Part shown: in pieces, positions 44,201-53,109 of the stretch | Layout of the letters: each line of letters opens with the position of its first letter | How positions within the stretch are numbered: position 1 is the stretch's first letter | Assembly: GCA_013215095.1 (NCBI GenBank) | Contig: JABSPM010000060.1 | Location: 17,727-81,726, forward strand | Direction of reading: 5' to 3' | Length of the DNA: 64,000 bases | From: Flavobacteriaceae bacterium | Lineage (GTDB): Bacteria; Bacteroidota; Bacteroidia; Flavobacteriales; Flavobacteriaceae | Translations under genes and position numbers: made by a program | The notes under the pieces: generated by a model | Databases searched by the model: none | Seen by the model: the letters and a program-made list of their open reading frames with translations, nothing else | What the model was told of the DNA's origin: nothing

Positions 44201-47200
44201 AATATTAGAGACGCTAGCAGATATAATGGGCTCGGGGTCGCTAGGAACTATAGTAAGAGGACTTGTAACAATACAATTCACATCATCAATAACGTGTAGG
44301 TAGTAATTCCCAGCATTGACATTAAAAACACTATTGGCCTGCCAAGCCTCATTGTTAGGTAGTGGAGGTGTTGCAGTTGTTGTGATTTGATAGTGATAAG
44401 GTGCTGTTCCATTTTCTGCAATTACACTAATAATGCCAGAATTTTGATTACAGTTGGCATTTTGGTCAATAGATGTGGTTATATTTAAAGGAAATTCAGA
44501 TTCTGTAATGTTGATTGGGGATGTGGCAATCGCACAACCAGAATTTGGTCCAGAGGTTTCACTGATAAGTATAAAGTAGTTTCCAAATGATATATTACCG
44601 AGATTATCAACCGATAATATTCCGTTTGCAGACACCGTTCCAGTGCCATAAATACCTGTTGAAATTAATGTTAAACTGTCAAATATTTCATAATGTACAT
44701 CTACATCAGTGTTGTAAATACTATTAATAACAAAAGATATATTACCATCATTATTCCCTCTACACGTAATGTTCTCGATATCTAATTCTGTTATAAATAG
44801 CGTAGAATTCGTTGGTATTGGTGTTGTAGAAGTTTCATAATAACTACAATGTGTTGAGGCGTCATAAACAATAAATGTATAGGTTATTCCAGAGGTTAAT
44901 TCTGTAAATGTAGCAGATTTACTTCCAGGAGTGTCTTCAGGAATCCATGACTCTGTCGGGTTTGGATATACCGAGGTAGCACCCTGATAAATACTAAAGA
45001 AAAATGGTCCTGAGCTACTTAGTGAAGATTCTACGCTAACTTCAGTTTGGCCACCCGCGATGCAATCTATAGTGTCTGAAATTACAATGTCTAAATCAGT
45101 TGGGGGAGATGCGATAAGTACATCTTGAATTAGAATCGAACATCCGTTGGCATCAACCACATTGATTTGATATAATCCAAAATCTAAAAGATCAAAATTG
45201 ATTGAAGTTGCTCCTGAAGTATTTAGTGCTGAATTGTCATAACCGTTGGTGCTTGTAATAAAATAATTGTAAGGCGCAGTTCCTCCCGTCACAGTGTTGA
45301 TGATTATTGAACCCTTGGAAACACCTTCTTCAAAGCACATTATGTCTACAGCTTCATAATCCACTGCTATAGGCTCTGGCTCTGTTATAGTAATTGTTTC
45401 TGTTGCTTCACAAAAATTGCTATCGGTAACGGTAATAGTATAAGTTCCCACTGATAATCCAGATGTTTGTGTGCCATAATTCACACCAGTACTATCATTA
45501 TTTACGTTAATGTTAAAAGGAGCTGTACCAACAGTAGTATCAATTGTGATCGCCAGAGATGCATTGGCATCTCCAGAGCATAAAATCGGGTTAGATTGTT
45601 CAATTAAATTGAAATTTGGTAAAGAAATAGGGGTAATAGTAATACTATTAGATAGAGCTATACATCCATTGGCATCAGTAATTTCAAATTGATATGTGCC
45701 TTCTGTTAGCGCAGAATAATTAAAGTGTTCTCCTGTAGCTCCTAGACTTGTGTAAGCGCCGTTATTGATTGACACGGCATAGGTGTAAGGTGAGGTTCCT
45801 GTAATTGTTCCATTTAAAATGGCATTTGGAGTTGTAGTACAATTCAAATTTTGAGTTAATACAATGTTTGCTGAAGGCGCTGAGATAGTATCTATGGTGT
45901 ATATTTCGCTATATAAACAGTGGTTTCCATCGCGCACTTGAAATGTATAAGTTCCAGATTCCAACCCATTAAAAATGTGAGATGTTTGGTAGTTTGTTGC
46001 AAAGGCAGTAGGAGCTATAATTTGATATTCTAAAGTTCCTATACCTCCTGTGACACTAGTAATTGTGGCGGTAGTTGTATCTGTTGGACATGATAATGGG
46101 GTATGGGCTATAACCAAATTATTAGGTGGGTCTAGCGCTTCAATTACAACCGTATTGGTTGTTGTAGTACAAAAATTGGCATCTTTAATGATAACATTAT
46201 ATGTTCCAGCTGTTAAGCCTGTAAAGGTGTTATTTGATTGAAAGTTAATGCCATCTAAACTATAAGTGTAAGGTGGGTTTTCAGAGCTTACATTGTTTAC
46301 GGTAATTGTTCCTGTGCTTACACATGTAAGTGGGGTTGATAGTTCTGCCTCACCAACAATTGTAGAATCTACAGCAATTATAACGGTTTGTGGTGTAGTT
46401 TCGCAAACAGAATCATCAAAACTATATTGCACTATAACCTCATAAACGCCATTCGCTAATGCTGTAAAAATGGGTGTATTTACAAATGTTGTTCCTCCAT
46501 CTATACTATAGGCTAAACTATATCCATTAGCTGCTGTAACATTTACATGAATTTCTCCCGAATTAGTGGTATCAGCACATTCAATGTTTACAGGGTCAAC
46601 TGTGAATTCAGGTTTCAAAATCTCGTCAATAGCTATACTGGTTGTTGCTTCACAATTGTTAGCATCTAAAATTAAAATATCATAAGTTCCTATTGTATTT
46701 GCGACAATTTTTGGAGTTGTTTGAAACTCAGTTGAATTATTTACAAAATAGAAATATGGTGGTGTTCCTCCAACTGGGTAGACTGTTATTTCTCCAGCTT
46801 CACAACTTATAGGTATTGTTATAGCTGAGGTAGCTGTTAATAATGGAGGTTCAATTATAGTGATGTCTTCTGAATAGCTACATCCATTTTCGGTTGATAT
46901 ATTTGCTGTATAAGTCCCTGAATTTAGGTTTTCAAAAATGTAGGTGTTCTCAAGTATAGGACCAATACTGTTTACCAAGGTTCCATTTTCAAAGAGCTCA
47001 AACCTATATTGAGGATCTACATCATTGGCGGCAAGTTGTATACTTCCTAAATCCGAATGACATAGTGGCTGTAAAATCGTTGCTGTTCCTGTAAAGTCGC
47101 GATCTCTAATTTGTATATCAGAAATTGTAAATATACAAGGATTGGTAGGTACGCCTATTTGTCTTAAATAAACCGTATAAAACCCTGGTGTGTTTATAGT

Positions 47201-49465
47201 AAATGTAGGACTAGTTTGAAAATTGATGTTATTCAAACTATACTCATATCCAGAGGGAACATTATTAACAGTTATCGTTCCTGATGTTGTACAAATAATG
47301 TCTTCTGCATGTATGTCGGGGTACAACAAATTTTGATAAACATTGAAATAGAATTGAGCAAAACAACCACCTTCATAATTGATTGTAAGTCTAAACTGTC
47401 CAGATGTATTTGCTTCGTAATTTTGTCCAGTACTAACTTGATTCCAGCCACAAGAACTATTTTCATTAGCACAATGCAACTCCGATATAGGAGGGCAACT
47501 GGTTTCGTCTAATTGCTCCCAAATAATTGATGTTGTACCAGTAATATTAGTTTGTATTACGCGAGAATCTTCTAGACCACATAGAAATATATTTGGGAGT
47601 AATTTTCCGTTATTGGGACATGTGACAACGTTATCTGCAAAAGGAATTACAGGGTTTTCAAAGTTACCGTCATAAACTGTTACAACATATTTTTGAGTTA
47701 TGGATTGACAAGGTGCTACAGCGTTATTAAACGAATAGTAGGTTCCAGCGTCATCTAATGTAATAGTTTGTCCTGTTCCAATTACAGGTGTACCAGTAGG
47801 GCTCGTAGACCAAGTGTATGAATTGTAACCGTCTGCAGCTGTTAGATTAATTGTGTCTGAACATAAAATGACGTCTTCAGTAAAGTCACAATCTAAATCA
47901 ACCAAAAAATTGGTCACTTCTGGAGTAAACACACAGTTTTCAATACTATTTAAACTTGGGTCATCTGTGATTTGAAATGTGGGGTTGTAAAAACCACTAT
48001 AGGTAGCGAATGCTTGATTTTCAATTATATGAGAGCATACGTCCGTGAGTTGGCTGCAATCATCAACAACTGATACTGCAATTCTAATTTCGTATATTGG
48101 GTCATTTTCTTCAACTAAGGTATTATCAATATCAAAAATTATTTCTCGAGTAGTTGGGTTGTAACTCGCAACACTAACACCCTCGGGAAGAGATAGTCCA
48201 TCTGGGTAGTTAAAATTGATGTTAGCTGGAAGGATATCTCTAATTTTAAAATTTACAGCATGATCATTTCCAGTATTTTGAAAAGCGATAACATAATTAA
48301 GTGGGTTACCAAAATCTACAATCTGTCCTTCAATGTTATTTCCGGCATCATCTTCAACAATTTTAGTTAAAACAATATTGGGTTCTATAATTTCTACTGC
48401 AAAAGCAAAGAAATATGGGAAATAGGTGTCACCGCTTGTTTGTAATCCAATTGTTCCAGAAGTGGCATCATTTGCAATAACTGTATTTCCTGGATTTGGA
48501 ATCGCCATAATTCCGGTATCAAAACCTAAAGTATTAGAACTATTAGGGGTTCTATTGTTTACTGGCGTGCCGTCAAGTTGAGTTACAGAACTATTGAAAA
48601 AATTTGTCGAAAGACGATCAGCTGTAGATAGTACTATCCCATTTAACCTTAAATTATCTCCAGATATTGGACTATCTCCTTCCAATGTAGCAAAGGCAAA
48701 ATTAGCTCTTACTGGAGCAGGAGCAGGAACTGTTCTAAAGCCGTCAACTAGGACATCTAAGCTACTGTTATTCCCCGGCACACTAATTGCACTAAAACCA
48801 TCAAAACTTGTAATCGACTTACCAGGCAATTCATGGTCTTCATATACAAGAAATAGTGACCACCCAGCGGATTGCCCTGTGCCATTATAAGGAATATCAA
48901 AAGCAGATTTACCCACGTCAGAAGATACGTTTGCAACGGTATATGTCCCTATTTCTGATTCAGAACCTAAACTAGAAATGATAGTTGTTACATCTGCAAA
49001 ACACGCATAAGAATAACTGTTTCCTCCATCTACAGAGTTTGTTCCTGCATTATAAATAATATCACCTATAACATCATGATACCCACCAGTTGGACCTTTT
49101 AATTTAACCTCATTAATGGGTGCTGTTCCTGGATTTACAGCGCCCCAGTATAAGCCAGCGTAGATAATTCGATAGCAATTGGAGTTAGGAATTTCTAATT
49201 CGGCGCTTGAAGAGCTAAATGTTGTTGGATCATTGTCAATATCTATATATTGCATATCAACATAATGATTATAAGCTTGTGGTATATTAAAGGGAGCGTT
49301 GTTAGGTCCCAAAATATTGTTTCCAATAAGGAGAATATCTCCTTTTAAATCTTCATTAAATCGAGGTGTAAAAGACTCATAATTTTGAGCATGGATTGGC
49401 ATGACAAAGGATAATAATAAAGCTATTATTATGATTTTTGTAAGTGTAGGGCTTTTCATGATCAT
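41237..49465 (-). CDS. Giant SprB-repeat adhesin with type B T9SS sorting domain
   Basis: A 2742-residue surface protein. A signal peptide (about 1-27) is followed by an N-terminal beta domain (about 30-360: DLKGDILLIGNNILGPNN), a DUF11-like segment (about 365-520: KIVEDDAGNN, YVIAFQNTGNDHAVNFKI), Ig-like regions, and about 22 SprB-type repeats (about 730-2650) with the pattern C-x-G-x-I-x-V-x-GG-x-x-PY-x-YS. The last 85 residues (CIPNYFTPNGDGVLDYWSPG, then YGRRIG, GDYWYVVKP) form a type B, gliding-motility-associated sorting domain. It is probably displayed through T9SS with the adjacent PorP/SprF proteins for adhesion or gliding. A second ATG lies two codons in. Confidence 0.93.
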   Translation of the reverse strand: MIMKSPTLTKIIIIALLLSFVMPIHAQNYESFTPRFNEDLKGDILLIGNNILGPNNAPFNIPQAYNHYVDMQYIDIDNDPTTFSSSSAELEIPNSNCYRIIYAGLYWGAVNPGTAPINEVKLKGPTGGYHDVIGDIIYNAGTNSVDGGNSYSYACFADVTTIISSLGSESEIGTYTVANVSSDVGKSAFDIPYNGTGQSAGWSLFLVYEDHELPGKSITSFDGFSAISVPGNNSSLDVLVDGFRTVPAPAPVRANFAFATLEGDSPISGDNLRLNGIVLSTADRLSTNFFNSSVTQLDGTPVNNRTPNSSNTLGFDTGIMAIPNPGNTVIANDATSGTIGLQTSGDTYFPYFFAFAVEIIEPNIVLTKIVEDDAGNNIEGQIVDFGNPLNYVIAFQNTGNDHAVNFKIRDILPANINFNYPDGLSLPEGVSVASYNPTTREIIFDIDNTLVEENDPIYEIRIAVSVVDDCSQLTDVCSHIIENQAFATYSGFYNPTFQITDDPSLNSIENCVFTPEVTNFLVDLDCDFTEDVILCSDTINLTAADGYNSYTWSTSPTGTPVIGTGQTITLDDAGTYYSFNNAVAPCQSITQKYVVTVYDGNFENPVIPFADNVVTCPNNGKLLPNIFLCGLEDSRVIQTNITGTTSIIWEQLDETSCPPISELHCANENSSCGWNQVSTGQNYEANTSGQFRLTINYEGGCFAQFYFNVYQNLLYPDIHAEDIICTTSGTITVNNVPSGYEYSLNNINFQTSPTFTINTPGFYTVYLRQIGVPTNPCIFTISDIQIRDRDFTGTATILQPLCHSDLGSIQLAANDVDPQYRFELFENGTLVNSIGPILENTYIFENLNSGTYTANISTENGCSYSEDITIIEPPLLTATSAITIPISCEAGEITVYPVGGTPPYFYFVNNSTEFQTTPKIVANTIGTYDILILDANNCEATTSIAIDEILKPEFTVDPVNIECADTTNSGEIHVNVTAANGYSLAYSIDGGTTFVNTPIFTALANGVYEVIVQYSFDDSVCETTPQTVIIAVDSTIVGEAELSTPLTCVSTGTITVNNVSSENPPYTYSLDGINFQSNNTFTGLTAGTYNVIIKDANFCTTTTNTVVIEALDPPNNLVIAHTPLSCPTDTTTATITSVTGGIGTLEYQIIAPTAFATNYQTSHIFNGLESGTYTFQVRDGNHCLYSEIYTIDTISAPSANIVLTQNLNCTTTPNAILNGTITGTSPYTYAVSINNGAYTSLGATGEHFNYSALTEGTYQFEITDANGCIALSNSITITPISLPNFNLIEQSNPILCSGDANASLAITIDTTVGTAPFNINVNNDSTGVNYGTQTSGLSVGTYTITVTDSNFCEATETITITEPEPIAVDYEAVDIMCFEEGVSKGSIIINTVTGGTAPYNYFITSTNGYDNSALNTSGATSINFDLLDFGLYQINVVDANGCSILIQDVLIASPPTDLDIVISDTIDCIAGGQTEVSVESSLSSSGPFFFSIYQGATSVYPNPTESWIPEDTPGSKSATFTELTSGITYTFIVYDASTHCSYYETSTTPIPTNSTLFITELDIENITCRGNNDGNISFVINSIYNTDVDVHYEIFDSLTLISTGIYGTGTVSANGILSVDNLGNISFGNYFILISETSGPNSGCAIATSPINITESEFPLNITTSIDQNANCNQNSGIISVIAENGTAPYHYQITTTATPPLPNNEAWQANSVFNVNAGNYYLHVIDDVNCIVTSPLTIVPSDPEPIISASVSNICEVPEGLYEIDVTLEALGIPPYIYSINGGSFQNMTAPFTLSNLYSGTHTIEIKDVNGCGNLVTVDIMEPLHIVPQIESVPTCNIYDGQIAISTSGGSGAFTYAISPNPPSTNLSESTFYGVPPGVYTVTVTDTTTSCFEEVTVALGEAIPPTVTINTTDVTCFGEASGTIDIDIQGYTGTYTYEVFDSSGNSVTGSVNADTTTNPLPVTGMTAGSFSIDIIATQPPFCKISAAFAISSPIEPLTLNATEISNVSCDNSQGIIYAVADGGWGNYQYEIIGNATSSYSSTNTFSNLSAGNYTVNVIDDKGCVASVNMTLSPPNPIDGAFTPSANILGCFGDQNASISITNVTGGLGHDYIYTLNTILPTTSSSGPQTSNIFENLGAGTYTVTISDGNNCTHTSLEMIIDTPASISSILATNTTQTCLNPATLTLSASGGTGQYTYSDDSNFNTILGTFNSTITFSVTPGTHQYYVRDANGCIGNVSNDITIETIPDLTLNFETVNPTINCVGDNTGSIIVTAQGGFGNYVYTLLDESGLEILEAQNTSGIFTGLVSGTYSVYLESDDCNITSDPITITEPETPLEATFIVNDITCTGNSDGQLIINATGGTGIIQYAISPHLNQFFETHTFNNLSAGDYEVIVQDQLGCYLTYHFSITNPEQVILSLVPDTLYEETCIGDANGAFSIDISGGNSPYSVSLDTPNGPYTTGSIDQNIFDFEGVTGGDHMVYVKDARHCETQWNIPFPETPRFNPDITLEAACENNAVRHTVTVHIEGTETLLEALDYSLNGGQYQSSNVFTNVPSGHDNYIDVRHTNGCVKSTEFFYLESYNTLSLELIEGDGLGHILAIATGGTGGYEFTLNEHYYGTTNSFEVKEDGTYIVTVTDSAGCKAIAEIEIEIQAPCIPNYFTPNGDGVLDYWSPGCLENYPNLTFDIFDRYGRRIGSYRSGQKWDGRYNGKALPTGDYWYVVKPNNGILNKEYVGHFTLYR

Positions 49466-49531
49466 TCAGTTTTGTTCAATCCATCGAAATCATAGCATAT
49501 GTTGAAAAGGAGTTGAGCCTTGACTTATATG

Positions 49532-51469
49532 TTAATTTTCAATTTTTACGAGGGATATATTTTTGTTATAGGGTTTTTTATTTTTTAATTTAATGGCATT
49601 ATTGGCGTCAGATATACTATCATATTTTGCTATATATATATAGTACTTACTTGTTTTTACATCGTAGAAAAAATCGATGTTAGTGGCTCCAGAAGCAATA
49701 GCTTTGGTTAAGAAATCATCACGTTTGGAGGGGTCTGTGTGCACTGCAAGCACAACATAAATTCCTGTTTCTGTATGTTTTATATTATTCAATATTTGAA
49801 TATTGCTATTCTGCGGTTCTCCAGTGTCAAACTCATCAACACTTACTGGTTCATTACGAAGTATTGTAGTTTTCTTTAAATGTTCTAAGGTTAAGCGACC
49901 TTGCTTGTAGCTTTCATCTTCATTTTTAAATTTAGCACGTTCAATGCGTCTGCGTCTTTCATAATCTGTAGCAATCTTAATTTCTGATAAACGGTGTTCT
50001 AATTCGGTTCTCGTATCAACCGTTTGTATTTGTTCAGATTTTAAACGATTTAATATTGTTTTGTAATAGAGAATTACCTCGTTGTTGTATAGCGTATCAG
50101 ATTCATACAAGTTATAGAATAACTCTTCTATTTGTTTAATCTTAGTATTTCGTTTTCTGATGGTCTTATTTAAATTATCTATAATCTGAACACGGTTTTT
50201 AGTCTCATTACTAGTACTTTTAAATGGTTTTAGTTTTACGTTAAGTTTTTGTGTGTCGCGATCAATTTCTGCTTTTAAATCTGTGAAGTCTTTAGTTTTG
50301 GATATAACTATAGCCTCTAATTGTTCAATTAGCTTGTCTTGTGTGATTTTGTCTGCTTGAGCTTGTTGTGCTAAGTCTTTTAAAATCGTTTCATTTGTTT
50401 TATTTTGAGTAGCATCCAAGTCTTTTTTAGTCTTTAGTTCAGCTAGTTTTTTGATTTTTTCTTTAGCCTCTTTTTTAGTTCGAGATACTAAGTATTTTGA
50501 CCTTTTCTTCTTTTCAATTAAGCCATAACGATCATCTTCTGGTGTATATTTATAGCGCTCATTATTTTTAAAACGATAGGCTAATGTTAAGGTGTGAGCT
50601 GTACCTATCTCAGTTAAATCGCCAAAAGGGATATCATAATTATATGCAATAGCTATGTTTTTAGTAATATTTAAACCTAAGCCAGCGGAAGCACCATAAA
50701 ATGAGTTATATCCTACTTGAGTCCAAAAACCTGCGGGAACTGTTAGCATTGCTGACCCAGAATAAATGGTGTCTTCATTTTTTAATTCGACCTTTGCTAA
50801 TCCAGAAAATTTGCTGTCATCAAGAAAACCTCTACTGCGCATATATCCAGTATACATGAGATGCACTTGAATAGCTTGTTCTGGATTAGATTTTATTAAT
50901 GCTGACGATTTAAAGCTGTAGGTAATGAGATTATTTATTCCAAGTCCAATATCTAAGAATGCAAATCCATAATTAAGTGCAGGACTAACGGTTGTAATAG
51001 ATTGATATGTAATATTTTGTAATGATGAATCGTCATGATTTGTAATCACGTCACCAGAGTTTAATCCGCTTTTATAAGCACCAATATTTAAACCAAAAGT
51101 AAGGTTGTTTTCGACACCTGTTCTTAGGTTGTATGCTAAATTAAATATACCTCCAAAAGTAGTAAGTACACCATAATTTTGTTGAAATAAGGCAAGTCCT
51201 GCTCCAATATTTTCTTTAAATCTCCCAGAATAACTCACTAAATATGTCTCAGGAGCATTATCAAAGGTTAAAGCTTCTCGCTTCGCGTATATGCTAAAGT
51301 ATTTTGAAGACTCTCTTACAAAGCTAAAAGTGGGTTGAGTCTCAAATCTATTGAATGTTATTGAATTTCTTGTAGGTAGATTTAGTGCAACAACGCCATT
51401 GTCTTGTTGGGAATAAGTAGCTTGTAAAACGCTAGTGAACAATATGGATATCAATAGAGGGCTCTTCAT
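49532..51469 (-). CDS. PorP/SprF-like protein with coiled coil and SPOR-like C-terminus
   Basis: A 645-residue protein with three parts. A signal peptide and PorP/SprF barrel (about 20-300) contain NSITFNRFETQPTFSFVRES, GFWTQVGYNSFYGASAGLGL and IAIAYNYDIPFGDL. A long charged helical region (about 315-545: KEAKEKIKKLAELKTKKDLD) looks periplasmic. The C-terminal domain (about 565-645: TGIYVVLAVHTDPSKRDDFL, YYIYIAKYDSISDANNAI) resembles a peptidoglycan-binding SPOR-type fold. This suggests an outer-membrane adaptor anchored to the cell wall. It is 1 bp from the upstream type B protein and 66 bp before the giant adhesin. Confidence 0.87.
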   Translation of the reverse strand: MKSPLLISILFTSVLQATYSQQDNGVVALNLPTRNSITFNRFETQPTFSFVRESSKYFSIYAKREALTFDNAPETYLVSYSGRFKENIGAGLALFQQNYGVLTTFGGIFNLAYNLRTGVENNLTFGLNIGAYKSGLNSGDVITNHDDSSLQNITYQSITTVSPALNYGFAFLDIGLGINNLITYSFKSSALIKSNPEQAIQVHLMYTGYMRSRGFLDDSKFSGLAKVELKNEDTIYSGSAMLTVPAGFWTQVGYNSFYGASAGLGLNITKNIAIAYNYDIPFGDLTEIGTAHTLTLAYRFKNNERYKYTPEDDRYGLIEKKKRSKYLVSRTKKEAKEKIKKLAELKTKKDLDATQNKTNETILKDLAQQAQADKITQDKLIEQLEAIVISKTKDFTDLKAEIDRDTQKLNVKLKPFKSTSNETKNRVQIIDNLNKTIRKRNTKIKQIEELFYNLYESDTLYNNEVILYYKTILNRLKSEQIQTVDTRTELEHRLSEIKIATDYERRRRIERAKFKNEDESYKQGRLTLEHLKKTTILRNEPVSVDEFDTGEPQNSNIQILNNIKHTETGIYVVLAVHTDPSKRDDFLTKAIASGATNIDFFYDVKTSKYYIYIAKYDSISDANNAIKLKNKKPYNKNISLVKIEN

Positions 51470-51470
51470 T

Positions 51471-52940
51471 TTATTTTATTACTGTGATTGTACCTTTTTT
51501 TACATTGTTATCTGATGTGGTTATGATGTAATAGTATATTTGATTTATAGTGGCTAAATTCAAATCATATTCTGGCCAATTGTTTTCATAATTTGATGTT
51601 TTTAAGAGGGTCTTACCACGGTTGTTCATGATTACAACTTGCGTTTTAGTTCCTGTAGCATAGTGCTTTGGAATGATCCAAGTGTCATTTACGCCATCGC
51701 CATTTGGACTGATGATATTCGGAATATGAGGTATGTTTGGAAAGTAATTGATAACCTTTTCAATTGTAAAATGGTAGGCTTTAGAAGCCATGCAACCAGA
51801 GGTTTCTTCGATAACCACCTTGTAGGTTCCACTTTCGGAAGCTAGAAAAGAGTTGCTTGATTCTCCCGAGATAAGGTTGTTATTAAAGTACCATTTGTAT
51901 ATTGGATTGTCGGCTGTTGAGGTTACGATAACTTCAATACTTGTATCGGGCTCTAGTGTTATATTGCTATCGACATTAATTTCGCTTTCAAATAATTCAC
52001 TGACCAAATCAATTTCTCCACTGGCATAACAATTGCCCAAATCAACCTGCACATAGAATAGACCAGACACATCTGTATGATACATTTGAGACGTTGCCCC
52101 TTCAATAATTTGACCATCTTTATACCACTGATAGCTTAATCCAGATAATGTACTTAAGGTCGTAAAACCTTTATCTGGACAAAATGGGTTACCTAAACTT
52201 GAAATAATATGCGCATCGGCCTCTCCAGAAGTGATTTCAACTATAGAAACTTGATTTGAAAATGAGTCTGTAGTGCAACTACCGTAATTTGTTTTTGCAA
52301 AATATACACCTTCTTCAGTTACATTTAAAGTGTTCCCTTCAGCTATAAATACTGATGTTGTACTACTAGTTTCTTTATGCCAATTAAAGGTTAATACTTC
52401 ATGGTTTATAGGTGATATATTATTTTCTGAGCTTGGATAATCGATGGTGAGTAGGTAGCTTCCTCCAGAACAAAATGCTCCCGTAGGTACCATGTTATTT
52501 ATAGCAAAAGGTTCATCATGTAATTTGTAGTAGGCTGGAAATGCTACTGATGGTGCGCTTGTGGCTTGCGGAGCAGTACTTTTTAATCTTATTCTATAAG
52601 ACTCACCAGCCGTTTCTTCTGGTAATGAAAATATAAGAGCTGCTGGAGATGTGGTAATTTGTCCAATATTGCTGGTATGAATTACTGTGGCTTCCGAAAA
52701 ATCACCTTCTGCATCGGATAATTCTATCAAAAATTGATTAGACACTTCAAGATCTGATTCTTTAGAAAATACAAATGACAAATTATAAGTATTAAAAGAT
52801 TCATTTGCACATGCTTGTGAAAATTCGAGATTTGGAGTGCCTATTACAATTTGTGCATTTAGGTTTATATGGTATATAAATAGCATAAAGCATAATGCAA
52901 TAAAACATGGATTTGATATGGTTTTCTTTCTACTGTACAT
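51471..52940 (-). CDS. Surface protein with type B T9SS sorting domain
   Basis: A 489-residue protein with a signal peptide (about 1-30) and several Ig/PKD-like beta modules (SGLSYQWYKDGQIIEGATSQ; PIYKWYFNNNLISGESSNSF). The C-terminal gliding-motility-associated domain is PNIISPNGDGVNDTWIIPKH, then VVIMNNRGKTLLKTSNYENN and YYYIITTSDN. It ends 1 bp before the PorP/SPOR gene, so the two are co-translated and probably form a secretion-partner pair. It lacks SprB repeats. Confidence 0.88.
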   Translation of the reverse strand: MYSRKKTISNPCFIALCFMLFIYHINLNAQIVIGTPNLEFSQACANESFNTYNLSFVFSKESDLEVSNQFLIELSDAEGDFSEATVIHTSNIGQITTSPAALIFSLPEETAGESYRIRLKSTAPQATSAPSVAFPAYYKLHDEPFAINNMVPTGAFCSGGSYLLTIDYPSSENNISPINHEVLTFNWHKETSSTTSVFIAEGNTLNVTEEGVYFAKTNYGSCTTDSFSNQVSIVEITSGEADAHIISSLGNPFCPDKGFTTLSTLSGLSYQWYKDGQIIEGATSQMYHTDVSGLFYVQVDLGNCYASGEIDLVSELFESEINVDSNITLEPDTSIEVIVTSTADNPIYKWYFNNNLISGESSNSFLASESGTYKVVIEETSGCMASKAYHFTIEKVINYFPNIPHIPNIISPNGDGVNDTWIIPKHYATGTKTQVVIMNNRGKTLLKTSNYENNWPEYDLNLATINQIYYYIITTSDNNVKKGTITVIK

Positions 52941-53109
52941 TGTTTTTTAGAGTGTAAGTTTCCATTCTATGTAATTAGTGTATCTAATTACAAGTTGTTA
53001 TTTTACTTTAGTTTAAGATTTTATACGAATACCATTAACCGTCTTTCAATTTTAATTCGAAAGGGGGTTTAATATTTGTTGAGGGTTGTTTTATTGTTTT
53101 TCTAAAGTA

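Noticed and set aside
42000..47500. Repetitive tract as a CRISPR or DNA satellite
   Set aside because: The periodicity is that of diverged SprB protein repeats inside one long open frame; the DNA units are not identical and have no spacers.
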